Origin: Anderseniella sp963700735
GTDB taxonomy: Bacteria > Pseudomonadota > Alphaproteobacteria > Rhizobiales > Aestuariivirgaceae
NCBI GenBank assembly: GCA_963700735.1
Contig: CAVOYR010000003.1
Location: 140,132 to 204,131, forward strand
Length of the DNA stretch: 64,000 nt
Direction: 5' to 3'
The notes under the pieces are model-generated. The model was not told where the DNA came from, did not search any database, and was given only the letters and a program-made list of their open reading frames with translations. The position numbers and the translations under genes are program-made. Shown one piece after another: positions 41,927 through 50,204 of the stretch (positions within the stretch are counted from its first letter, which is position 1; the number at the start of each line of letters is the position of its first letter).

Positions 41927-44130
41927 TTCTGCACCCTTCTGAGCTTGGGAAGCCGCCCGTCGTGAAGCTCGCGGAAGGCGGACACCACGGCGGCAGCGAA
42001 TTCCGGCTCATTGATGTTGTAGGGCAGCCGGATCAGACGGCGCGCCGCCGTCTGGCGCACAGTGTCCTCAAGTGCGGTGAACAGTGCGTGGCGCGCTTGC
42101 GGGTCGTCGAAGGGTTGGCCTGCCGCATCCAGCGCCGAGACACCGCCCTCTGGCAGGAAGAAGCGGACAGGGGCTTCCATTTCATTCAGCCGCCCGCCGA
42201 TCAACCGGCCCATGCGCGTGTTCTCCTCGGGCGCGGTACGCATCAGCGTTATCTGCGGATTGTGATTGTAGAAGACACGGCCCCGGTACTTGTCCGGCAC
42301 GGTCTCGGGTGCGCCGAAATTCACCATGTCGAGCGCGCCGACAGATCCGACATAGGGCATCTTGCGCCGGATGATGGCGCCGAAGCGGTCACCGGTTGCA
42401 GGAAACACGCCGCCCATCATCATGTCGCAGATTTCAGTCGTCGTGAGGTCGATCACGCCTTCGATCTTGCCCCCGTCGATCAGCTTCTCCATGGCCTGAC
42501 CGCCGATCCCGGTCGCGTGGAAGACCAGGCAGTCATAGTCAGACTCCAGGTCCTTCGAGATCTGGCGGATGGCCGTCGTGGTGACGCCGAACATCGTCAG
42601 CCCGATTGCCGGTTTCGCCGTCTGCCGGGCAGGTGCGCCCTGCCGCGCCTTCACCATGCCGATCATTGCGTTTGCAGCGTTGGCGAGCACCTCGCCCGTG
42701 ATCGCATTGAGGCCCTGCACATCAGCGACCGATGGCATCAGGGTAATGTCGGAGGGACCGACGTACTTCGACACCTCGCCCGAGGCGACGGTCGACACGA
42801 TCAGCTTCGGCACGCCCACCGGCAGTGCGCGCATGGCCGGTGCCACGATCGCTGTGCCGCCCGATCCACCCGCAGAGAGTACGCCCATAACGCCGTCCTG
42901 CCGCGCCATCCAGTTGGCGAAGGCCATGGTCATGCCCGCCACCGATTGCCCCCGGTCGCCGGTAAAGACACCCGCAGCACCGCGCGGATGGAACGCGGCA
43001 ATCTGGTGCGCCGGTATCTCGGCCCCGGAATGGCCACCGCTGGTCGACAGATCCACCATCCTCACCGGCAGCCCGGCGGCGCGGATCAGGTCGCGCATAT
43101 AGCGCAGTTCATCACCCTTGGTGTCCAGCGTTCCAGCCACCAGCACCACCTTCTCGCCGCGCGCAGCCAGTGGCCGCAGCTCGGCCTCGACCCCGCTCGC
43201 GGTGGGCAAGCCTGTCGTCAGGACGCGCGCCGCAAGCTCGATCTGCGCCACTGGTGCCGGAGCAGACCAGCGTGTCGGTGGCTTCGGGTTGGACTTGTAG
43301 ACCTTGATAGACCGCGGCCCCTTCGGCTGGGCGGCAGCATCTGCGCCCTGCTCATCCGGTTGTGTTTCCGCCGTCTCCGGCGCATCATCATGCGCATGCC
43401 GGCCGACACCCAGAAGCCGTTGCTGAAGGGCGCGGTCTGCGGCCAGTTCGAGCGCCGGCACGATGCGGTTGACCCGCCCGTTCACCATGATCGCCACGCG
43501 CTCGGCCACCGCACAGGCGACGCCGATGTTCTGTTCGATCACGAGTACGTCCATCTCGCCTTCGGCGGCGAGCGTCAGCAGCATCTCCTCGACCTGTGCC
43601 ACGATCACCGGGGCAAGGCCCTCGGTCGGCTCGTCCATGATCAGCAGCCGGGGATTGGCCAGCAGAGCGCGCGCGATGGCCAGCATCTGCTGCTCGCCGC
43701 CAGAAAGCTGCGCGCCGCCGTTTCGCTTGCGCTCGGCCAGCCGTGGGAAAGTAGTGTAGATCCGCTCCGAACTCCACGCCCCGCCCTTTTTCTCGACCAT
43801 CTTCAGGTGTTCGTCGACGGTCAGCGACCGCCAAAGCCGCCTGCCCTGCGGCACGTAACCGATGCCCATCCGCGCAATGTCGGCAGACGACCGCCCCAGC
43901 AACGACTGCCCCTGGAAACTGATGGAACCGGACGCGGCAGGCACCATCCCCATGATGGTCTTGCAAAGCGTGGTTTTGCCCATGCCGTTTCGGCCAACGA
44001 CAGACAGCACGCCGGACTCCAGCCTGAGATCAACGCCCTGCAGCGCATGCGATGCGCCGTAGTAGACGTTCAGGCCCCGGACCTCGAGCACGGCGGGGCC
44101 GCTACGGCTGGTGTCGCGGCGCTCACTCAC
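41923..44130 (-). CDS. LivF-type ABC ATPase fused to Tm-1-like/UPF0261 ATP-binding domain
   Basis: A 735-residue fusion. Residues 1 to about 240 are a LivF ATPase (Walker A VGRNGMGKTTLCK, signature LSGGEQQMLAIARAL, Walker B LLIMDEPTEGL). A linker rich in Ala/Gln/Pro follows to about residue 310. The rest is a complete Tm-1-like UPF0261 protein (VLVAGTLDTKGDELRYMRDL, VLSAGGSGGTAIVAPAMRAL, FHATGIGGQAMEKLID). The frame is continuous, so it is a true fusion. It links the branched-chain-type importer to intracellular handling of its substrate. Confidence 0.9.
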   Translation of the reverse strand: MSERRDTSRSGPAVLEVRGLNVYYGASHALQGVDLRLESGVLSVVGRNGMGKTTLCKTIMGMVPAASGSISFQGQSLLGRSSADIARMGIGYVPQGRRLWRSLTVDEHLKMVEKKGGAWSSERIYTTFPRLAERKRNGGAQLSGGEQQMLAIARALLANPRLLIMDEPTEGLAPVIVAQVEEMLLTLAAEGEMDVLVIEQNIGVACAVAERVAIMVNGRVNRIVPALELAADRALQQRLLGVGRHAHDDAPETAETQPDEQGADAAAQPKGPRSIKVYKSNPKPPTRWSAPAPVAQIELAARVLTTGLPTASGVEAELRPLAARGEKVVLVAGTLDTKGDELRYMRDLIRAAGLPVRMVDLSTSGGHSGAEIPAHQIAAFHPRGAAGVFTGDRGQSVAGMTMAFANWMARQDGVMGVLSAGGSGGTAIVAPAMRALPVGVPKLIVSTVASGEVSKYVGPSDITLMPSVADVQGLNAITGEVLANAANAMIGMVKARQGAPARQTAKPAIGLTMFGVTTTAIRQISKDLESDYDCLVFHATGIGGQAMEKLIDGGKIEGVIDLTTTEICDMMMGGVFPATGDRFGAIIRRKMPYVGSVGALDMVNFGAPETVPDKYRGRVFYNHNPQITLMRTAPEENTRMGRLIGGRLNEMEAPVRFFLPEGGVSALDAAGQPFDDPQARHALFTALEDTVRQTAARRLIRLPYNINEPEFAAAVVSAFRELHDGRLPKLRRVQK

Positions 44131-44920
44131 GGCCGTCTCCCAGGTACAGTTCCTGCACCTCCTGGTCGTTTTCGATTTCTTCCGGCGTTCCTTCCTTGAA
44201 GATGCGGCCGTTGTGCATCATCGTCACGCTTTCGACCACGCGCAGGGCGACGTCCATGTCGTGCTCGATGATGATGTAGCCGATATGCTTTGGCAGGCCG
44301 TTCAGGATGGCGATCAGTTCGGCGCGTTCAGTCGGCGACAGACCCGCTGCAGGTTCATCGAACAGGATGACCCGAGGCGCGCCTGCCAGCGCCAGCGCAA
44401 TCTCGAGCTGCCGCTGCTGGCCGTAGCTGAGATTGGCCACCGCCGTATCGCGCCACCTGGTCAGGTGAACGGCGTCGATCAGTTCATCCGCACGGCTCAC
44501 AAGCGTGTCGTTCTCCCGGGGCCTGATGAACGAAAACCGCCCGCGCGACACCCCCCGGCAGGCCAGATAGACGTTGTCCGCCACCGTGAGCCCGTTGAAC
44601 AGCAGGCTGATCTGGTAGGTACGCCGCAGTCCTCGCCGGATGCGCTCATAGGCAGGGAACTGCGTCACGTCCTCGCCGAACAGCCGGATCGTGCCGCTCG
44701 TCGGCAGGAAATCCCCGGTCACGCAGTTGAACAGTGTAGTCTTGCCTGCCCCGTTCGACCCGAGGACCGCCCGCCGCTCGCCTGAGCGCACCGTCAGCGT
44801 GATGTCCGCAATCGCTGCGAGCGCGCCGAACATCTTGGTCACGCCCCTGAGTTCAATCGCGCTGCCGGAGCTGACGGAGCCAAGCCGTTCGGCGGCGGAC
44901 GTGTCGTCGACGAGGGTCAT
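44123..44920 (-). CDS. livG: Branched-chain-type ABC transporter ATP-binding protein LivG
   Basis: A 265-residue ATPase. Walker A is LGSNGAGKTTLFNC, signature LSYGQQRQLEIALAL, Walker B VILFDEPAAGLS, with the LivG-type H-loop IIIEHDMDVALRV. The ATG at 44920 overlaps the livM stop (ATGA), and its own stop overlaps the livF-fusion start by 8 bases. The signature Gly-Gly is Tyr-Gly here, common in LivG. It acts with LivHM and the LivF-like domain. Confidence 0.92.
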   Translation of the reverse strand: MTLVDDTSAAERLGSVSSGSAIELRGVTKMFGALAAIADITLTVRSGERRAVLGSNGAGKTTLFNCVTGDFLPTSGTIRLFGEDVTQFPAYERIRRGLRRTYQISLLFNGLTVADNVYLACRGVSRGRFSFIRPRENDTLVSRADELIDAVHLTRWRDTAVANLSYGQQRQLEIALALAGAPRVILFDEPAAGLSPTERAELIAILNGLPKHIGYIIIEHDMDVALRVVESVTMMHNGRIFKEGTPEEIENDQEVQELYLGDGRE

Positions 44921-45966
44921 TCTGCCCCTCCTGTCAGCGGATCGCGCAGCCGTGCGCGGCGGGCCCGCCAGCGCTCCCACAGACCGAGAACGCCGTCAGG
45001 CGAGAAGAACACCACCGCCAGGAAACCCAGGCCGATCAGCAGCTTGAAGCGTTCACCCGACATCCCGAAACCCATCAGTACATCTGGCGAGAAGGTCCTC
45101 AGCAACACGTAGACCAATGCCCCGATGAACGGCCCGATTGGCCGGGCAATGCCGCCCACGACCGCGATGACCAGAACATCAATGACGGCCGGAATGCCTG
45201 CCGTGCCCGGCGCAATCTGTGCATTCTGCCAGACGAGCAGGATGCCGCCGATGGCCGCGATGACGCTGGCAAAGGTGTAGGCCGCCACCCGGTGCGCCGT
45301 AACGTTGAAGCCGAGAGCCGCCATCCGTCTCGGGTTGTCCCGGCACCCCTGCAGCGCCAGGCCAAACGGCGCGCGGGAGACGTAGACAACTGCCGCGTAG
45401 CAGATCACCGCGCACCCGAGCGAGAGGTAATAGAATGGCACGGGTTGGCGCCAGTCGACGCCGAACAGCATCGGCGGCACGACCAGATTGAACCCGGAAT
45501 AGCCGTTGAAGATCGTGTAGTTCTGCCGCGTGAAATAGAAGAACGCCGCAGCAATCGCCAGGGTGATCATGATCGTGTAGATACCCTCCGTCCGCACCGC
45601 CAGCGCACCAACCATGGTGCCGAACGTCGCCGCGATCACGATGGCGATGGGGATGTAGAGCCACCAGGGCAGCCCCATGCTGATCGCCGTCATGCCCGAG
45701 GTGCCGAAGATCGCGACCATGTAGCCGCCCATCGCCGCAACCGACATCTGGATCAGGCTGACCATGCCGCCGTAGCCGGCGAGGAACATGAGCGACAGCG
45801 CGATCATGCCAAGGATGAACGTCCAGCCCATGACCTGGAACAGGATAAAGTCGTTTGCCCAGACAGGCATGGTCAGGAGCACCAGTGCGAGGGCCCACCA
45901 CGGCATGGGAATGCGCTCGAACCAGCTGCGCTGGATGACAGTCTTGCTCGTGTCAACCAGCGCCAT
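44917..45966 (-). CDS. livM: Branched-chain-type ABC transporter permease LivM
   Basis: A 349-residue membrane permease with about ten hydrophobic segments. The family signatures are VSLIQMSVAAMGGYMVAIFG, the conserved RAPFGLALQGCRDNPRRMAALGFNV in two pieces, and a C-terminal VLGLWERWRARR. It starts 3 bases after the livH stop. The transporter family carries branched-chain amino acids, amides, urea and aromatic acids, so the cargo must be inferred from the operon. Confidence 0.92.
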   Translation of the reverse strand: MALVDTSKTVIQRSWFERIPMPWWALALVLLTMPVWANDFILFQVMGWTFILGMIALSLMFLAGYGGMVSLIQMSVAAMGGYMVAIFGTSGMTAISMGLPWWLYIPIAIVIAATFGTMVGALAVRTEGIYTIMITLAIAAAFFYFTRQNYTIFNGYSGFNLVVPPMLFGVDWRQPVPFYYLSLGCAVICYAAVVYVSRAPFGLALQGCRDNPRRMAALGFNVTAHRVAAYTFASVIAAIGGILLVWQNAQIAPGTAGIPAVIDVLVIAVVGGIARPIGPFIGALVYVLLRTFSPDVLMGFGMSGERFKLLIGLGFLAVVFFSPDGVLGLWERWRARRARLRDPLTGGAE

Positions 45967-45969
45967 TGC

Positions 45970-46395
45970 CTACCTCTGCCCCAACAGGCCTTGCGGCCGG
46001 AAAGCCAGCACGGCAGCCATGATCAGGAACGTGAACACCACCGAGTAGGTTGGCGCATAGACGAGGCCCAGTTGCTCGGAGAGACCAATGATCAGCGCCC
46101 CGATTGCAGCGCCGGGGATTGAGCCCATGCCGCCCACAATCACGACCACGAGGCTTGCCAGCAGGAACCGCGTGTCCTCGCCCGGCGACAACGACTGGAA
46201 CGTGCCGCCGACGATCCCCGCCATACCTGCAAGGCCCGCGCCGAAAGCGAACACGGCGAGGAAAATGTACTGGATGCGAACGCCGGAGGCCGCGAGCATT
46301 TCGCGGTCATCGACACCTGCGCGCACCAGCATTCCCAACCGGGTCTTGTTGAGGACGAGCCACATGGCGATGCCGATGACGATGGCGGCAAACCG
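45970..46395 (-). CDS. livH: Branched-chain-type ABC transporter permease LivH, 5' end missing at a junction
   Basis: Only the C-terminal 140 or so residues are present, from FAAIVIGIAMWLVLNKTRLG to VLAFRPQGLLGQR. They hold the LivH hallmarks GMLVRAGVDDREMLAASG and GGMGSIPGAAIGALIIGL. Beyond about 46,395 the sequence changes to an unrelated signal-peptide protein on the same strand, so the missing half is not decayed but replaced. This gene would be followed upstream by the operon's promoter and binding protein, which are lost. Confidence 0.85.
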   Translation of the reverse strand, partial: RFAAIVIGIAMWLVLNKTRLGMLVRAGVDDREMLAASGVRIQYIFLAVFAFGAGLAGMAGIVGGTFQSLSPGEDTRFLLASLVVVIVGGMGSIPGAAIGALIIGLSEQLGLVYAPTYSVVFTFLIMAAVLAFRPQGLLGQR

Positions 46396-46592
46396 AGGAC
46401 TAGACCGAAGCTGAACTCCTTGTGGGGCATGACCTCCGTCCCGTTGACGGTGAAGTAGCCCCGCGTGTCTATGGCAGGACGGAAGAGGTGCAGGTCCATG
46501 CCGCCGCCGTGGAGGGTCGCCTCCTGCGCGCTCACGACGCGCGGCGAACCCGACGCCACGAGAACGAGCGCGAAGAGCCATGCGCGCCGCAC
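46396..46592 (-). CDS. Exported outer-membrane-type protein, 3' end missing at a junction
   Basis: About 65 N-terminal residues from a GTG at 46592 (or an ATG at 46628): a signal peptide (RRAWLFALVLVASGSPRVVS, cleaved near AQE), then HLFRPAIDTRGYFTVNGTEV and HKEFSFGLVL. This resembles the start of OmpA-like surface proteins of myxobacteria and relatives. At about 46,395 it runs into livH of another organism. Family is inferred from a short stretch. Confidence 0.55.
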
Positions 46593-46709
46593 GGACGGAC
46601 CCCACCAAGACTGTGTTCCCCCAAACACCCACTCTCAGTCTGTCATGGGCGCCGCCCATTAATCAAGATTCTGCGACCCTGCGTGCACTCGGGACAGACA
46701 TCGGACCGC

Positions 46710-47160
46710 CTAGGGGGCTCGCTTGGGATTGCGGGCGCCTCTCAGGAGCCGTCTGGCATCCTGGCGCTGCTTTGGGGTGGTGCCCTTGAGCTCCAGTACG
46801 AGTCTGGCCTCGGCGCTGGCGACCTCACCGTCCCCCTCTTCGAGTGCGAGCTCGCCCGCATGGATGTGGGCTTGCGTGTACCGGTATCGAATTTCCTCAA
46901 ACTCCGGCGTCTCGCGTAGGACGCTGTCTTCGGGGAGTTCATCCGCGATCGAATGCGCGAGGTCGAGTCGCCCGCCGGCCATGGCCTGTCGCGCACGAGC
47001 CGAAGTGGCCTTCCCATTCTCGCGGCTCGTCGACTGCTGGGCTGTCTTCCTGTTCAGTGGGATCGTGATCGCTGTCCGGCTCGCCTAGGAGTCCGCCCTC
47101 GGAAGGCAACGCGGCGCGTCGGATCGGCTCGGGGTCAGCACTACCGGGTCGGCGAGCGCA
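46710..47160 (-). pseudogene. Out-of-frame C-terminal part of the FHA-domain protein
   Basis: After the FHA gene's apparent end, coding-like sequence goes on in shifting frames: an acidic linker (GEPDSDHDPTEQEDSPAVDE) near 47,020-47,090, then helical sequence QAMAGGRLDLAHSIADELP and AELALEEGDGEVASAEARLV-like text ending at a stop at 46710. At least two single-base shifts are needed to join it to the FHA part. Whether this is gene decay or sequence error cannot be told here; the tail looks like TPR-type helices. Confidence 0.5.
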
Positions 47161-47970
47161 TCAGCCGCACCCTCTCCCCCGAAGAGAGCCCCGGGGGTTC
47201 CGCGCATCGTCGTGAGCACAGCGCCGGCCGCCGCAAGGACCAACAGGCCGATCGACCCCGATCGCGAACAGTGGCTTTCGCGCCCAGCTCGAGGAGCTCT
47301 TCTCGGGCTCCGCATCTGGCAACGCCTCCAAACTGCGGGCGCCTTGCGGCGGCACGAATCGAAACCGGACCTCACCGAGCTCGAGAACGTCTCCCGATTC
47401 GAGAATGGCGCGGGATGCCTTGACACCATTGACGCGCATCCCGTTGACGCTTTCGAGATCGAAAACCGTGACCTTGCCGTTGGTGACCTGAACCTCTGCG
47501 TGTTCGTGGGAGATCGATTTGTGGTTGATCCAAATGTCGAGACGCTCATCGCGACCGATGCGAAGAGCTGGTTTGGACAAGGTGAACTCCGCCCCCACGG
47601 CCGGCTCGCTCAGGACGACCAATCGCGGCGGTGGCTGGCTCTTGGGCTTCGGCGAAGGAATCGTATTGGCGGTTGCGATGACGTCGGGCTGAAAGGCCAA
47701 GCCATAGTCGCCGATGACGATCGCATCTCCCGCCGTAAGCTCCGCCCTCGAATCGATCCGTTCTCCGTTGAGGGTGACGCCGTTGTAGGAGCCGAGATCC
47801 TCGACAACGTAAGAGCCGTTGCGCTTCAGGATTCGCGCATGACTCCGCGACACGTTCCGCTCGGTGAGGCGGATCGTGTTGCCCTCTTGACGCCCGATCG
47901 TGATCTCGTCGCGCGCGAGCGGCACGACGGTCGCATGACCTTCGTCGTCCGAGATGACGAGCTTATACAT
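47161..47970 (-). CDS. Tandem FHA-domain protein, frameshifted near its membrane segment
   Basis: Two FHA phosphothreonine-binding domains: residues about 20-75 (ITIGRQEGNTIRLTERNVSRSHARI and NGVTLNGERI) and about 130-205 (LRIGRDERLDIWINHKSISHEHAEV and NGMRVNGVK). Such proteins bind Ser/Thr-kinase targets, abundant in myxobacteria. After ARKPLFAIG the frame is lost at a run of four C (47256-47259, plus strand); dropping one base gives a membrane helix (SIGLLVLAAAGAVLTTM) and the continuation listed separately. As written, the last 30 residues are artefactual. Confidence 0.85.
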   Translation of the reverse strand: MYKLVISDDEGHATVVPLARDEITIGRQEGNTIRLTERNVSRSHARILKRNGSYVVEDLGSYNGVTLNGERIDSRAELTAGDAIVIGDYGLAFQPDVIATANTIPSPKPKSQPPPRLVVLSEPAVGAEFTLSKPALRIGRDERLDIWINHKSISHEHAEVQVTNGKVTVFDLESVNGMRVNGVKASRAILESGDVLELGEVRFRFVPPQGARSLEALPDAEPEKSSSSWARKPLFAIGVDRPVGPCGGRRCAHDDARNPRGSLRGRGCG

Positions 47971-48153
47971 CGTGTCGACCCAAGAACGGTTTCACTCACA
48001 GTTTCGCGCAGTTGAGGCCATGGTACTCTCGCAAGCTTGGGTGTCAATCTCGCCTCGCGGGAAGGTTTGCACTCCACACGAACCCGGCTATGCCGATTCG
48101 ACAGGATGGGCCGACATATTCAAACGGTTGCCCACCGGCAAAAGTCACGCGAA

Positions 48154-49026
48154 GTGAGCGAAATCCAACGAACACTCGGCGTCATCGGAGGAAGCGGGCT
48201 CTACGAGCTCGAACGTCTGAGCAACGTGGAAGAGTTGAACGTGACGACCCCGTTCGGAACACCCTCGGATGCGATCATCGCCGGTACGATCGGAAGCACC
48301 CGATTGCTGTTTTTGCCTCGGCACGGGCGTGGTCACCACATCGCACCTCATCGCATTAACTACCGAGCCAACGTCCTCGCATTGAAGTTGGCAGGCGCGG
48401 AGCAGATTCTCAGCGTGTCGGCGGTGGGGTCGATGAGAGAGGACATCCATCCGGGAGACATGATCGTCGTCGACCAGTTCATCGACCGCACTCGGCATCG
48501 CGTCGACACGTTCTTCGACGATGACGGGGTGGTTGCACACGTGGGGTTCGCGGAGCCGATCGACGCTCAGCTCGCGTCGGCTCTCACTGCAGCCACAAAA
48601 CGGACGGGGGCAACTGTGCATGAGGACGGCGTCTACCTGTGCATGGAGGGTCCGCAGTTTTCGACACGTGCCGAATCGGAGCTCTACCGATCCTGGGGCG
48701 TGTCGGTCATCGGGATGACGAACTTGCCCGAGGCGCGACTGGCCCGAGAAGCCGAAATGCCGTACGCGACGCTGGCGATGGCGACCGACTACGACTGCTG
48801 GCACGAAGGACACGATGCGGTCACGGTCAGTGCAGTCATCGCCGTGATGCAGCGAAACGTCGCAAAAGCGAAGGAAATCATCGTGGAAATCGCACAAATG
48901 GTGCCGGACCCCACCGAACGCCCCGCGACCTCGGCCCTGGCCGGAGCTATCCTTACCAGCCCCGATTCGATCTCTGCGGCCGCACGAGACAAGCTGCGGC
49001 CACTCATCGGCAAGTACCTACCCTGA
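48154..49026 (+). CDS. mtnP: S-methyl-5'-thioadenosine phosphorylase
   Basis: A 290-residue purine-phosphorylase-family enzyme splitting methylthioadenosine into adenine and methylthioribose-1-phosphate in methionine salvage. Visible: LGVIGGSGLYELE, the phosphate-site LPRHGRGHHIAPHRINYRAN, the substrate loop VYLCMEGPQFSTRAE and TNLPEARLAREAEM. I take the GTG at 48154; the frame is open to 48037 but without family sequence. A PfkB kinase gene follows 8 bases after its stop, a natural partner in nucleoside or ribose-type salvage. Confidence 0.93.
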   Translation: MSEIQRTLGVIGGSGLYELERLSNVEELNVTTPFGTPSDAIIAGTIGSTRLLFLPRHGRGHHIAPHRINYRANVLALKLAGAEQILSVSAVGSMREDIHPGDMIVVDQFIDRTRHRVDTFFDDDGVVAHVGFAEPIDAQLASALTAATKRTGATVHEDGVYLCMEGPQFSTRAESELYRSWGVSVIGMTNLPEARLAREAEMPYATLAMATDYDCWHEGHDAVTVSAVIAVMQRNVAKAKEIIVEIAQMVPDPTERPATSALAGAILTSPDSISAAARDKLRPLIGKYLP

Positions 49027-49034
49027 AAGGCATC

Positions 49035-49928
49035 ATGTCCTCCCTCCTCGTCGTCGGTTCCGTCGCTTTTGACACCATTCACAATCACCTCGGGTCGCAC
49101 GCCCGAATTCTCGGCGGCTCTGCGACCTATGCGTCGCTCGCCGCATGTCAGCTCGCGCCGGTTCGCCTGGTCGGGGTCGTCGGCAAGGACTTCCCTCGTG
49201 AGGCAATGGACATGCTCCGCAGCCGAGGCATCGACACCACCGGACTTGAAGTCGCCAACGGAGAGACCTTCCACTGGGAAGGCCGGTACTCCCACGACCT
49301 CACGTCGCGCGAAACGATTCACACAGACCTCAACGTGTTCGCCGACTTCAACCCGAAGATTCCGGCTTCGTTTCGGGATTCCGAGTTCGTGATGCTGGGT
49401 AATATCGCCCCACAGCTTCAGCTTCACGTGCTCGACCAAGTCCAAAATCCCAAGCTCGTCGTCGCCGATACGATGAACCTGTGGATCGACACCGCCCTCG
49501 ATCCGCTCAAAGAGCTCCTCAAGCGCGTGGACATTCTCGTCATCAATGAAGAGGAAGCTCGGCAACTGACAGGGTTCCACCATCCGCTCGCCGTCGCCGA
49601 GGCATTGCGTGCGCTCGGTCCTGAAACGGTGATCGTAAAGCGCGGCGAGTACGGCGCGCTCCTGTTCCTCGAGGAAGACATCTTCTGTGCCCCCGCCTAT
49701 CCGCTCAAGGCGGTGTCGGATCCGACTGGCGCGGGCGACTCGTTTGCCGGTGGCTTCCTCGGCTACCTCGCGGAGAACGGACACACGGACCTCCGCCAGG
49801 CGGTGATTTGCGGTTCCGCGACTGCGTCGTTTTGCGTGCAAGACGTCGGCATCGGCGCTCTCAAAGACCTCACTCGCAAACGCCTCGAGAAGCGTATCGA
49901 AGACTTCCGAGAGCTCACCTGTTTCTAG
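49035..49928 (+). CDS. PfkB-family carbohydrate/nucleoside kinase
   Basis: A 297-residue ribokinase-fold kinase. It starts LLVVGSVAFDTIHNHLG with the Gly-Gly motif ILGGSATYAS, and ends with the catalytic DPTGAGDSFAGGFLG (near residues 233-247). Substrate could be adenosine, ribose or a related sugar; the closeness of mtnP (8 bases upstream) suggests nucleoside salvage. The last 50 or so bases of this gene and the following 40 are repeated at 52.87-52.98 kb. Confidence 0.9.
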   Translation: MSSLLVVGSVAFDTIHNHLGSHARILGGSATYASLAACQLAPVRLVGVVGKDFPREAMDMLRSRGIDTTGLEVANGETFHWEGRYSHDLTSRETIHTDLNVFADFNPKIPASFRDSEFVMLGNIAPQLQLHVLDQVQNPKLVVADTMNLWIDTALDPLKELLKRVDILVINEEEARQLTGFHHPLAVAEALRALGPETVIVKRGEYGALLFLEEDIFCAPAYPLKAVSDPTGAGDSFAGGFLGYLAENGHTDLRQAVICGSATASFCVQDVGIGALKDLTRKRLEKRIEDFRELTCF

Positions 49929-50204
49929 CTCGCCGTTTTCTTGACCCTAGCGGCCGAAACTGACGCTGCGAACCCTTTGCGACGACCTAGGACCACCGAA
50001 AGCTGTCATCGCGAAGCGCGTTGTCTTCGGAACAAGCACCCGCGCCGCCGGCGGAGACAAATCGGGCAATTCGGCTTAGTGATAGCTGCCCCCAAGCCAG
50101 CGCAAAGCAGATGCTCGTCCATCCCAAGCTAGGCCGGAATTGATCCCGCGCATAGGACCTGCGATGATTCCCGTTCGAGTAGCGAGAACCTGCGGTGTTC
50201 AGGC

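Noticed and set aside
41722..44199. Plus-strand open frame of 825 codons opposite the LivF/Tm-1 fusion
   Set aside because: Antisense of a well-supported gene with ABC and Tm-1 motifs; the sequence is His/Arg/Gln-rich and unlike any protein family.
45970..46659. A livH protein with an unusual Arg-rich N-terminus
   Set aside because: The N-terminal part is out-of-frame reading of the next contig's signal-peptide gene, created by the join at about 46,395.
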